The position numbers and the translations under genes were made by a program. The notes beneath the pieces were generated by a model, which searched no databases, had not been told where the DNA came from, and saw only the letters and a program-made list of their open reading frames with translations. Of a stretch of DNA of 51,372 nt, positions 1-7,704 are shown piece by piece. This DNA comes from Planctomycetota bacterium (GTDB lineage Bacteria > Planctomycetota > UBA1135). How positions within the stretch are numbered: position 1 is the first letter of the stretch; every line of letters starts with the position of its first letter. The stretch is taken from positions 1 to 51,372 of the forward strand of contig RFGR01000022.1 in the NCBI GenBank assembly GCA_003696625.1. The letters run 5' to 3'.

Positions 1-41
1 CCCCGGACCGCCGCGGACGGACCGCGGGCGCCGCGGAGAAG

Positions 42-90
42 GGTGGAAAACCAGGGGCTGCTTCCCCGGTTTCTTTCCCGGTTTTCCACC
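42..90. promoter_or_regulatory. inverted pair of DnaA-box-like sites near dnaA (candidate oriC element)
   Basis: A perfect 11-bp inverted repeat is present: GGTGGAAAACC at 42-52 and GGTTTTCCACC at 80-90, separated by 27 bases. Each arm contains TTTTCCACC, two mismatches from the classical DnaA box TTATCCACA. The pair lies in the gap beyond the 3' end of dnaA, a common place for oriC. No U-tract follows, so a terminator is less likely. That this is an origin element is inference; more boxes may lie to the left, outside the window. Confidence 0.45.
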
Positions 91-157
91 GGTTGTTCCG
101 GCCGCGGCCGGCCGCCGCCGAGGCCCGCGAGGGCGCTCGGCGGGGCCGCGGGAAAGC

Positions 158-1543
158 TCATTCCCCGTTCTGGGCGCGGCGGCGGATCTTCCGCTCGAGT
201 TCCGCCAGGACCAGGCCGAACTCGCCGTCCACGCGCCGGCGCTTCTGGAGCTTTTCGATCGCGTAGAGCACGGTGGAGTGGTCCCGACCGCCGAAGTGGC
301 CGCCGATCTCGCCGAGCGAGAGCGGAGTGAGCTGGCGGGTGAGAAGCATCGCCACCTGGCGCGGGAAGACGATCGACTGGGTGCGCCGGCGGGACTGGAG
401 ATCTCCGATCTTCACCGCGAAGTGGTCGCAGACCACTTCCAGGATGTCGTCCATCCGGATGCCCCGGCCGGGGTCGCCGCTGCTCGTCGCCAGCACCCGC
501 CGGGCCAGGCTCAGGTCGACCGGGTGGTTGAACAGGGCCGCCATCGCGGTGAGGCGGGTCAGCGAGCCCTCGAGTTCGCGGATGTTGTCCTCGACCTGCT
601 CGGCGATGTGGCGGGCGACCTCGTCCGGCAGCTCCAGGCCGATCCGGTCGGCCTTGGCGCGCAGGATCGCCATCCGCGTCTCGAAGCAGGGCTTCTCGAT
701 CTCGGCCACCAGCCCCCACTTGAAGCGGCTGACCAGGCGGGCCTGGAGCTGCGGGATCTCCTCCGGCGGCGAGTCGCTGGACAGGACGATCTGCTTGTGC
801 GCGTTGTGGAGGGTGTTGAAGGTGTGGAAGAACTCCTCCTGAGTCCGGGCCTTGTTGGCCAGCAGGTGGATGTCGTCCACGACCAGCACGTCGGCGTTCC
901 GATAGCGGTGGCGGAAGGCTTCGAGGTCGCCGCGCTGGAGGGCGCCGATGAAGTGGTTCACGAAATCCTCGCAGGACAGATAGACGATCCGGCAGTGGGG
1001 ATCGTTGCCCAGCAGGTCGTGGGCGATGCCCTGGAGGAGGTGGGTCTTCCCGAGGCCGACGGAGCCGTGCAGGAAGAGTGGGTTGAAGGCGGTTGCGGGG
1101 CGGTCGGCGACGCCGCGGGCGGCGGCGTGGGCGAAGCGGTTGCAGGGGCCGACGATGAAGCTCTCGAAGGTGTAGTCCGGATTCAGACGAAGGTCCGGAT
1201 CCGGAATGCGCTCGACCGGGGCCGCCGGGGCGGGCTCGGGAGCGACCGGGACCGGTTCCGCCTCCTCGGGCGAGGAGACCGCCGGATCGGGAAGGAACGG
1301 ATCGCGCGGCCGGACCTCGAAGCGGCATTCTTGGGAACCCAGGGCCTCGAGGAGCGGCGGCAGGAAGTTCTCGCGGATCCAGTCGCGGTGGAGCGCCGAG
1401 GGCACGATCAGGATCGAACACTCGGGGCTCCGGGAGAGCAGATCGACATCGCTCAGCCACCGGCCCACCTCGTCCCGGCCGATCCGATCCGCCAGCCGGT
1501 CGAGGACCAGCTGCCAGGAGTCGGGATCAGTCTTGACGGGCAT
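158..1543 (-). CDS. dnaA: chromosomal replication initiator protein DnaA
   Basis: DnaA binds DnaA boxes at oriC, oligomerises with ATP and opens the origin. The 461-residue length is normal. The N-terminal domain (about 1-80) is followed by a Pro/Ala/Glu linker (about 85-115), then the AAA+ domain with Walker A GSVGLGKT near 160-167 and Walker B VLVVDDIHLL near 219-228. The C-terminal helix-turn-helix carries the DnaA signature GGRDHSTVLYAIEKL. The ATG at 1543 gives a normal N-terminus. The gene is transcribed leftward with a 160-base leader region that contains a hairpin. Nearby parA and parB support an origin-proximal location. Confidence 0.98.
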   Translation of the reverse strand: MPVKTDPDSWQLVLDRLADRIGRDEVGRWLSDVDLLSRSPECSILIVPSALHRDWIRENFLPPLLEALGSQECRFEVRPRDPFLPDPAVSSPEEAEPVPVAPEPAPAAPVERIPDPDLRLNPDYTFESFIVGPCNRFAHAAARGVADRPATAFNPLFLHGSVGLGKTHLLQGIAHDLLGNDPHCRIVYLSCEDFVNHFIGALQRGDLEAFRHRYRNADVLVVDDIHLLANKARTQEEFFHTFNTLHNAHKQIVLSSDSPPEEIPQLQARLVSRFKWGLVAEIEKPCFETRMAILRAKADRIGLELPDEVARHIAEQVEDNIRELEGSLTRLTAMAALFNHPVDLSLARRVLATSSGDPGRGIRMDDILEVVCDHFAVKIGDLQSRRRTQSIVFPRQVAMLLTRQLTPLSLGEIGGHFGGRDHSTVLYAIEKLQKRRRVDGEFGLVLAELERKIRRRAQNGE

Positions 1544-1581
1544 GAGGGAACCAGGGAAAGGAAGTCTCGGCTGGGGGCGTT

Positions 1582-1610
1582 CCTAAGTCTATTGCTCAAA
1601 GCAACTTAGG
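1582..1610. other. bulged stem-loop in the dnaA upstream region
   Basis: CCTAAG (1582-1587) pairs with CTTAGG (1605-1610) and TTGCT pairs with AGCAA around a CAA loop, leaving a 4-base bulge on one side. A second GC-rich hairpin, arms GGCCCG/CGGGCC at 1638-1653, lies further upstream of dnaA. The whole 1544-1703 gap separates the desulfurase stop from the dnaA start, both on the minus strand. Neither hairpin has a U-tract, so intrinsic termination is not well supported. The AT-containing stem could be a regulator site or a leader structure of dnaA. Confidence 0.35.
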
Positions 1611-1703
1611 GATCGGCCCGGAAGGACTTCCAAGCTAGGCCCGCCGCCGGGCCGGCCGCCAAGAAAAAGATTTCGACCCGCTCAAGTCGTTGAAAACCTA
1701 GGG

Positions 1704-2873
1704 CTAGCGATTTGCAGATTTGTAGAGGCGGGCGAGCACCCGGACCAAGCGGCGGCCCGCCTCGGTCCCGACCGCCGCCCCGGCCGGGCGCCCGAAACTG
1801 ATCCTGAGGCTTGCGCGAGCGAGGTTTGCGTCCATCCCGGAGGCCAGGAGGACCGGGGAGGGCTGGGACGAGCCGCTGGAGCAGGCCGAGCCGGAGGCCA
1901 CCGCCAAGCCCTCGGCGTCGCAGGCCGGCAGCAGCGCCCGGCCGTCGATGCCGGGGAAGCTCAGGTTGAGCGTGTTCGGCAGCCCCTGGCCGAGCGGAGG
2001 TTGGTTCTCCTGGAATCCGGACGGGTCGGACCCGAAGAAACCGCGCAGTTCCTCGAGCAGGGCCCCAGCGGCGGCGGCGGTTTCCGCAGCGAAGGCCTCC
2101 TGCTCGGCCAGGGCCAGCCGGAGGGCGTGGGCGAAGGCGGCCGCCAGCGCCGGCGCCTCGGTGCCGGGGCGGACGCCCCGCTGGTGCCCGCCGCCGGCGA
2201 TGACCGGGTCGAAGGGCCGGTCCTCGGCCAGCCGCAGCACCGCGATCCCCTTCGGAGCGCCGATCTTGTGGCCGGACAGGACCAGGCCGGCGGCGGTCGC
2301 CAACCGCGGATCCCAGGGCAGCTTGCCGATGCCCTGGACCGCGTCGCAGTGGAAGTGGACCCGGCCCGGCACCCGCTCCGGCAGCGGCTGGATCGCCCCG
2401 GTCTCGTTGTTGGCCCATTGCAGGGCCAGCAGCACCGGATCCTCGTCCTCGGCCAGGGCCTCGGCCAGGGCCTCGGCTTCGATCCGGGCGTGGCGGTCGA
2501 GCGGCAGGGTGCGCAGCGGGAAACCCTCCTGCTGGAGGAGCCGCAGCGGCGACAGCACCGCCGGGTGCTCGGCCCGGGAGGAGATCAGGCGCGGCGGCCG
2601 CCCCTCCAGCCGAGCGATCGCCCGGGCGGCGCCGAGGACCCCCAGGTTGTTCGCCTCGGTGGCGCTGCCGCAGAACACCACCTCGCGCGAGTCGCAGTGG
2701 AGCAAGGAGGCGACCTCGTCCCGGGCCTGCTCGAGCAGGGCCTGGGCGTGGCGGCCGGGGCGGTGCAGCGCGGCCGGGTTGGCGCCGGCCTCGCGCTCCA
2801 CCCGAACGAAGGTCTCCAGCACCTCCGGCCGGACCGGCGCGCCGGCGTTCCAGTCCAGGTAGAGGCTAGCCAG
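1704..2873 (-). CDS. cysteine desulfurase (IscS/NifS family), probable CTG start
   Basis: This PLP enzyme removes sulfur from cysteine as a persulfide for Fe-S clusters and other thio-cofactors. The PLP lysine motif SGHK (Lys about 203) and the catalytic-cysteine loop SGSACSSGS (Cys about 331) are present. The ORF track starts at GTG 2822, but the in-frame DNA upstream encodes LYLDWNAGAPVRPE, the conserved N-terminal strand of this family. No ATG, GTG or TTG exists upstream in the part of the frame I read. CTG at 2873, behind a GGGAG-like sequence and overlapping the parA stop, gives 389 residues, the usual length. The start is inferred; the family call is firm. The overlap suggests translational coupling to parA. 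Confidence 0.9.
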   Translation of the reverse strand: MASLYLDWNAGAPVRPEVLETFVRVEREAGANPAALHRPGRHAQALLEQARDEVASLLHCDSREVVFCGSATEANNLGVLGAARAIARLEGRPPRLISSRAEHPAVLSPLRLLQQEGFPLRTLPLDRHARIEAEALAEALAEDEDPVLLALQWANNETGAIQPLPERVPGRVHFHCDAVQGIGKLPWDPRLATAAGLVLSGHKIGAPKGIAVLRLAEDRPFDPVIAGGGHQRGVRPGTEAPALAAAFAHALRLALAEQEAFAAETAAAAGALLEELRGFFGSDPSGFQENQPPLGQGLPNTLNLSFPGIDGRALLPACDAEGLAVASGSACSSGSSQPSPVLLASGMDANLARASLRISFGRPAGAAVGTEAGRRLVRVLARLYKSANR

Positions 2874-3771
2874 CTTCCAGCTCCCGCAGCGGCGCGGATT
2901 CGGGCGACGGCGTGGCTTCGGCGGCGGCGGTCGGCTCCGCCGCCGGCTCCTCGGCGGGCGGTTCGGGCGAGCGCTCGGGCTCGGCCTGCTCCGGCCGCAG
3001 GCCGAGCCGGCGGGCCATCTCCTCCGCCACCGCGGCGAAGTCGGCGGCGCCGCCCGATTCCGGCGCGTAGTCGAAGATGGTCAGGCCGTGGCTGGGCGCC
3101 TCGGCCAGGCGCACGTTCATCCGCACCAGCGTCGGGAAGAGCAGCGGACCGAAGTGCCGGTGCAGCTCCTGCAGCACCTCCCGCGACAGGTTGCGCTGCT
3201 TCTGAAACATCCCGACGACGATGCCGAGCAGGTCCAGGCCGGGGTTCAAGCGCCGCTTGACCCGCTCGATCACGTCCAGGAGCTGGGCCATCCCCTGCAG
3301 CGCGAAGAACTCGGCCTGAAGCGGGATGACGACGTGGCGGGAGGCCACGAGGGCGTTCAGCGACAACAAGCCGAGCGACGGCGGACAGTCGAAGAGGACC
3401 ACCTCCGGCGGCTCGGGAATCCGGCGGGCGTAGCCCTCGAGCGCGTCGCGAAGGAGGGTCTCGCGGCCGATCTCGGCGGCGAACTCGGTCTCGGCCCCGG
3501 TCAGGTCCAGGTTGGTCGGGGCGATCGTCAGGCCGGGCACACTGGTGGTCTGGACGACCTCCTCGAGCCGGTGGCCGGCGCCGAGCAGGGTGTAAACCGA
3601 AGGCTCGCCCGGTTCCGGCAGCCGGTCGAAGCTGATCGACAGGTGAGCCTGCGGATCGAGGTCGAAGAGCAGCACCCGGTGCCCGGACCGGGCGAGGGCG
3701 GCGCCGACGTTGGCGCAGGTGGTCGTTTTGCCGACCCCGCCCTTCTGGTTGATCACCGAGACGATCTGCAC
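2866..3771 (-). CDS. parA: chromosome-partitioning ATPase ParA (Soj-like)
   Basis: ParA is a deviant Walker ATPase that binds DNA non-specifically and moves ParB-parS complexes during chromosome segregation. The deviant Walker A motif KGGVGKTTT is at residues 10-18, followed by LLFDLDPQAH and, later, VLFDCPPSLGLL. The core of about 250 residues is typical, with an extra Pro/Ala/Glu-rich tail of about 50 residues. The ATG at 3771 gives the standard start MQIVSVINQKGG. Its stop overlaps the inferred start of the cysteine desulfurase. The partner parB is about 7 kb away on the other strand, which is unusual. Confidence 0.95.
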   Translation of the reverse strand: MQIVSVINQKGGVGKTTTCANVGAALARSGHRVLLFDLDPQAHLSISFDRLPEPGEPSVYTLLGAGHRLEEVVQTTSVPGLTIAPTNLDLTGAETEFAAEIGRETLLRDALEGYARRIPEPPEVVLFDCPPSLGLLSLNALVASRHVVIPLQAEFFALQGMAQLLDVIERVKRRLNPGLDLLGIVVGMFQKQRNLSREVLQELHRHFGPLLFPTLVRMNVRLAEAPSHGLTIFDYAPESGGAADFAAVAEEMARRLGLRPEQAEPERSPEPPAEEPAAEPTAAAEATPSPESAPLRELEAG

Positions 3772-3804
3772 GCCGCCGAGGATAGCGACGGGAGCGGCCG
3801 ATTC

Positions 3805-4764
3805 CTATGCCATGACCCGGAAAGCAGCCGCTTCTACAAGGATCCTGTCTTGATCCAAGGCCGCCTGCCAGGACGGGATCGCTTCCTCCAGGCGATCCAG
3901 GTCGAGGCCGAAGAGGGCGGCGGCGGCGACCAGGCCGAGGCCGTCCTGCTGCGGACCGTCGAGCGGCCGCAGGCCCTGAGCCAACGCCCGAAGGCGGGAG
4001 CCGCGGATCCCGTCGCGGTTGCGGAGGCTCCGGTCCACCCGGCGATGGAAGGCCTTGGTGCTGCGCCGGACCTCCCGGCGGAGCCGGCACCATGCCCCGA
4101 ACAGGGCCGGTTCCTCCTCCTGGACGGCCTGTTCCAGCTCGGCCAGGATCCGGTCGCTCGCGCGGTCCAGTTCGTCCAGGGCGGCGGCCAGGCGGACCGG
4201 CGGCGGCGGCGTCAAGGCGGCGCGGAGACTTTCCTCGCCGGCCAGGGCGGCCGCCGGCTCCACCCCGAAGCGGGCCAGCGCCTCGAGGTGGCGCGGTCCG
4301 AACCAGGTCGCCTCCGGCAGCGGCGGCGGTTCGCCGGCGGGCGGCGGGCCGGCGGCGCCGGCCGGGCGGGTCTCGACCCAGAGGCCGGCCGGCCCGAGCA
4401 GCTCGCGCCAGAGTTCGGCCTCGGCCGCGAGCGGCTCCGCGCCGGGCGCCGGCAGCAGGCGGTCCACCACCGCCGCCGCCTCGGCGGTCGGGGGCATCGC
4501 GTCCACCGCCGCCGCCGCCAGCGCGGCTCGACCGGCCGAATCGAAGCGGCCGTTCTCCGGACCGGGCAGGCGGACCGGATTGCCTTGGGCGTCGATCAGG
4601 AGCAGCTTGCGGTCGAGCGGCCGCAGCAGCTCCTCGTCCAGGAGCAGCACCGCCTCGGCGTCGCCGCCCCGCCGCCGGGCCTCGGCGAGCGCGGCCAGGC
4701 AGCCGTTGAGCAGCCGGAGCGGACCGCCCGCGAGCGACGGCGCGTGCCGGAAGAGGATCCTCAC
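3805..4764 (-). CDS. shortened BshC-like protein (putative bacillithiol cysteine-adding enzyme)
   Basis: BshC adds cysteine to glucosaminyl-malate in bacillithiol synthesis. This 319-residue protein begins around a GGPLRLLN segment that resembles the family's GGPLYTLYK motif. It ends with a coiled-coil/helical region (LDELDRASDRILAELEQAVQ) and a C-terminal tail like BshC. Full BshC is about 500-540 residues, so roughly the first 80 and part of the middle are missing or too diverged to see. GTG at 4764 overlaps the pyrF stop as GTGA, which supports the start and coupling. It may be a degenerate BshC or a new function; no bshA or bshB is visible here. Confidence 0.5.
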   Translation of the reverse strand: MRILFRHAPSLAGGPLRLLNGCLAALAEARRRGGDAEAVLLLDEELLRPLDRKLLLIDAQGNPVRLPGPENGRFDSAGRAALAAAAVDAMPPTAEAAAVVDRLLPAPGAEPLAAEAELWRELLGPAGLWVETRPAGAAGPPPAGEPPPLPEATWFGPRHLEALARFGVEPAAALAGEESLRAALTPPPPVRLAAALDELDRASDRILAELEQAVQEEEPALFGAWCRLRREVRRSTKAFHRRVDRSLRNRDGIRGSRLRALAQGLRPLDGPQQDGLGLVAAAALFGLDLDRLEEAIPSWQAALDQDRILVEAAAFRVMA

Positions 4765-5660
4765 GCCCGGCGGCGGCCGCCGGCCAGCGGCGCCAGGGCG
4801 GCGATCATCTCGTCGAGCGCCGCCGCCACCCGGTCCTCCCAGCGCGGCAGATGGGCGAGATCCTCCCGCTCGTGGGCCCAGAGGATCGAGCGGCTGGCGT
4901 TCACGATCGCGCCCCGTCCCTGGGCGTCGAAAGCGGCCTCCAGCCCTTCGGCGGTGCCGCCCTGGAAGCCGAAACCGGGCAGGAGCAGCGGCGCCCGCGG
5001 CATCAGCCGTCGAAAGTGGGCGAGTTCGTCCGGGCGGGTGGCGCCGACCACCGCGCCGATCGGGGACCAACCGTCCGGGCCGACGGCCTCCTCGCCCCAT
5101 TCCCGCACCATCCCGGCGACCTGGTCGGCCAGCGGCGGTTCGCCGTGGTCCTGGAAACGACCGGCGCCCGGGTTGCTCGTCTTGACCAGCACGAACAGGC
5201 CGGCGTCGTGGCGGCGGGCGGCGGCGAGGAACGGCCGGCAGGCGTCCTCGCCCAGATACGGGTTGATCGTCAGCGCGTCCGCGGCCGGGAAGAAGCGGCC
5301 GGCGAGGAAGGTTTCGGCGTAGGCCTCGCTGGTCGAGCCGATGTCGCCGCGCTTGGCGTCCATCACCACCATCAGGCCGCGGGCTCGGGCCTGCTCGACC
5401 GCGTCGGCCAGGGCGCCGAAGCCGGCCGGGCCGAGGCGCTCGAAGAAGGCGGCCTGCGGTTTGACCACCGCCACCTTCGCCGCGACCACGTCGAGCAGGG
5501 CTCGGTGGTAGTCCACGGTGGCCGCGACCGCCGCCGGGCCGCCGCCCTCGGCCCGGCTCCGGAACGGCTCGGGGAAATGGTCCGGCCGCGGGTCCAGCCC
5601 GACCATCGCCGGGGTGCCGCGTTCGGCCGTGGCCCGCCAGAGGCGCTCCGGGAAGCTCAT
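4761..5660 (-). CDS. pyrF: orotidine 5'-phosphate decarboxylase (type 2)
   Basis: PyrF decarboxylates OMP to UMP, the last step of pyrimidine synthesis. The protein has 299 residues, longer than the E. coli type and matching the longer type-2 family. The catalytic motif MDAKRGDIGST is at about 100-110, with VGLDPRPDHFP near the N-terminus and ending in a short Arg-rich tail. The ATG at 5660 overlaps the DUF502 stop by ATGA, and its own stop overlaps the BshC-like start, so this is a tightly coupled minus-strand operon. Confidence 0.95.
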   Translation of the reverse strand: MSFPERLWRATAERGTPAMVGLDPRPDHFPEPFRSRAEGGGPAAVAATVDYHRALLDVVAAKVAVVKPQAAFFERLGPAGFGALADAVEQARARGLMVVMDAKRGDIGSTSEAYAETFLAGRFFPAADALTINPYLGEDACRPFLAAARRHDAGLFVLVKTSNPGAGRFQDHGEPPLADQVAGMVREWGEEAVGPDGWSPIGAVVGATRPDELAHFRRLMPRAPLLLPGFGFQGGTAEGLEAAFDAQGRGAIVNASRSILWAHEREDLAHLPRWEDRVAAALDEMIAALAPLAGGRRRA

Positions 5661-6454
5661 TCCACTTCCTCCTTCTCTTGCGTCGGGCCGCGGCCGGCGA
5701 CCAGTTCGGCGATCCGCGGCTCGAGCCGGGCCGCCTGGGCCGGCGGCACCAACACGCCGCCGGAAACGACCATGCGCAGGGCCTCGTCCACGCTGAGGTC
5801 GAGCAGGACCAGGTCATCGACCGGGGCGAAGATGGTGTAGCCGGTCATCGGCATCGGCGAGGAGGGAATGAACACGGAGACGGTCTCGGTGCCGGTGGCG
5901 CGGTTCAGGCGGTCGATCGAGCCGCCGGTCAGGAAGCCGATCGACCACAGACCCCGGCGCGGGTAGGGCAGGGCGACGACCCGGTCGAAGGGCAGCTCCC
6001 GCTCGTCGGCGCCCAGGAAGAAGTCGACCACCTGTTTGATGTGCGGATAGATCGCTCCGACCAGCGGCAGCCGGTTCAGGCCGCGCTCGAGGAAGGCGAT
6101 CACCCGGCGGCCGAGGAAGCCGCTGAACCACCAGCCGACCAGCAGGACGAGCAGGGCGCTGACCGCCACCGAGATGCCGAGCCGGACCGGTTCCGGCACG
6201 GTCTCCTCGATCAGCCGGCTGATGTCGTCGCTCGGAACGCCGTTCGAGGTCCCGCGCACGATCAGCTCCACCACCCAGCGGACGAAGGCGTCGACGTGGG
6301 TGAAGACCGTCCCGGAGAGAAAACGCCAGACCCAGATCAGCGCCGCCAGGGTGAGCAACAGCGGCAGAACCAGCGCCAGCCCACGCAGGAACAGTCGGCC
6401 GGCGGTCGAGCGGGGTTTCACGGCGGCTGGGGGGCGGTCGCCCGGCCGAATCAT
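5657..6454 (-). CDS. DUF502 family membrane protein
   Basis: The 265-residue protein matches the DUF502 pattern. It has two transmembrane helices (about 21-45 and 92-113) separated by an external loop, then a conserved soluble half with LNRLPLVGAIYPHIKQVVDFF, a GLWSIGFLTGG-like segment and VFIPSSPMPMTGYT. The family has no established biochemical role; plant and bacterial members are membrane proteins of unknown function. ATG 6454 overlaps the HemW-like stop by ATGA. The ORF-track entry extends far upstream, but that part is a shadow of hemW. The family call is fairly sure and the function unknown. Confidence 0.85.
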   Translation of the reverse strand: MIRPGDRPPAAVKPRSTAGRLFLRGLALVLPLLLTLAALIWVWRFLSGTVFTHVDAFVRWVVELIVRGTSNGVPSDDISRLIEETVPEPVRLGISVAVSALLVLLVGWWFSGFLGRRVIAFLERGLNRLPLVGAIYPHIKQVVDFFLGADERELPFDRVVALPYPRRGLWSIGFLTGGSIDRLNRATGTETVSVFIPSSPMPMTGYTIFAPVDDLVLLDLSVDEALRMVVSGGVLVPPAQAARLEPRIAELVAGRGPTQEKEEVE

Positions 6455-7704
6455 ACCGGCGTTCCCGGAGCGAGCCGGGTGAGCACCGAGTCGAGCAGCA
6501 CGAAGCCGCGGGCGGTGGCGCGCAACCGCTCGCCGGCCAGCTCGACCAGGCCTTCCCGCTGGAGCCGCTCCAGTTCCTCCGGCCAGACCCGGCGCGGATC
6601 GACACCGGCGATCCGCTCCACCCGCGGCAGCCAGACGCCTTCTTCTTCCAGCCGCAGCCCCATCATCAGGCAGTCGAAGGCGATGGTGCGAGGGTCCGGG
6701 CGCTCCCGCTCGGCGGCCGGATCGCGGCCGGCGAAGACCGCGGCCTCGTACTCCTCCGGGCGCTCGAGGTTGCGGCGGCGCTCGCCGTCGCGCCAGCCGG
6801 CGGCGCCGGCGCCGAGGCCGACCCAGTCGAGGCTGCGCCAATAGGCGAGGTTGTGTCGGCACTCCGCCCCCGGCCGGGCGAAGTTCGAGACCTCGTAGCG
6901 GCGCAGTCCGGCCTCCGCGCAGAGGCGTCGGGTCTGCTCGAAGAGTTCCAGTCGTCGCTCCTCGGGGTCGGCCGGCGGGAAGCGGCCGGCGTCGCGGGCA
7001 CGGGTGAGCGGGGTGCCGGGCTCGAAGCTCAGCTCGTAGCAGGAGAGGTGCTCGGGAGCCAGCGCCACCGCTCGGCCCAGGTCGGCGGCCAGGTCGGCCG
7101 GGTCCTGGCCCGGGAAGGCGAAGATCAGGTCCAGGTTCAGGCGCCGGAAACCGGCGGCCCGGGCGGCGGCGACGGCGGCCACCACCTCTTCGGGACCGTG
7201 CGCCCGGTCGTAGGCGCGCAGCACTTCCGGTCGAAACGACTGCACCCCGAGCGAGAGCCGGTCGGCGCCGTGCTCCCGCGCCGCCTGGGCGGTGGCGGCG
7301 TCGAGCGACTCCGGATTGGCCTCGATCGTCGTCTCGATCGAACCGCCGCGGAAGCCGGTGATCTCCGCCAGTCCGTCCAGCAGTCGGGCGAGTTCCTCGG
7401 CCGGCAGCAGGGACGGGGTGCCGCCGCCGAGGAAGACGGTCTGCGGCGCCAGCTCGGCGGCGCGGAGCCGGGCCTCGGCCAGGATCGCATCGACGTGCCG
7501 GCCGAGATCCTGCCCGCGCCAGGCCCAGGCGTTGAAGTCGCAGTAGCGGCAACGCGAGACGCAGAACGGCAGGTGCACGTAGAGCGAGACCCCGTGCTCG
7601 TCCAGGGACGGGCACGGGGCGGCGGCCGCTTCGGGCTCAGGCCGGGCGTCGCTTTCGCCGACGGGCGCGGAGGGGCTCGAGGATCTGGTCGGGCGGGACA
7701 CCAT
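6451..7704 (-). CDS. hemW: HemW-like radical SAM protein (coproporphyrinogen III oxidase-like)
   Basis: HemW proteins are radical SAM enzymes, related to HemN, that bind heme and act in heme delivery. The CxxxCxxC motif CVSRCRYC (Cys 48, 52, 55) binds the [4Fe-4S] cluster. FLGGGTPSLLP and the C-terminal YEVSNFARPG follow, as in HemW. The annotated ATG at 7704 would overlap the sigma-factor gene by 68 bases and adds about 33 low-complexity residues. Homology begins at about LDEHGVSLYVHLPFC, where an in-frame CTG (7605) lies 31 bases past the sigma stop and could be the real start. The family is sure and the start is not. Confidence 0.9.
   Translation of the reverse strand: MVSRPTRSSSPSAPVGESDARPEPEAAAAPCPSLDEHGVSLYVHLPFCVSRCRYCDFNAWAWRGQDLGRHVDAILAEARLRAAELAPQTVFLGGGTPSLLPAEELARLLDGLAEITGFRGGSIETTIEANPESLDAATAQAAREHGADRLSLGVQSFRPEVLRAYDRAHGPEEVVAAVAAARAAGFRRLNLDLIFAFPGQDPADLAADLGRAVALAPEHLSCYELSFEPGTPLTRARDAGRFPPADPEERRLELFEQTRRLCAEAGLRRYEVSNFARPGAECRHNLAYWRSLDWVGLGAGAAGWRDGERRRNLERPEEYEAAVFAGRDPAAERERPDPRTIAFDCLMMGLRLEEEGVWLPRVERIAGVDPRRVWPEELERLQREGLVELAGERLRATARGFVLLDSVLTRLAPGTPV

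Noticed and set aside
43-330. 95-aa plus-strand ORF at the left edge
   Set aside because: Arg/Gly/Pro-rich, overlaps dnaA and the inverted repeat, and has no signal of a real protein.
1638-1653. GC hairpin as an intrinsic terminator of the desulfurase operon
   Set aside because: No U-tract follows the stem on the transcribed strand.
1606-2418. Long minus-strand ORF over the desulfurase, and similar long ORFs (for example 2585-4093, 19299-21188, 41450-44467)
   Set aside because: They are Arg/Gly/Pro-rich frame shadows of GC-rich genes with no family features and fully overlap well-supported genes.
6415-6422. GTTTCACG as a second parS
   Set aside because: Only the left half matches; the right half of the palindrome is absent.
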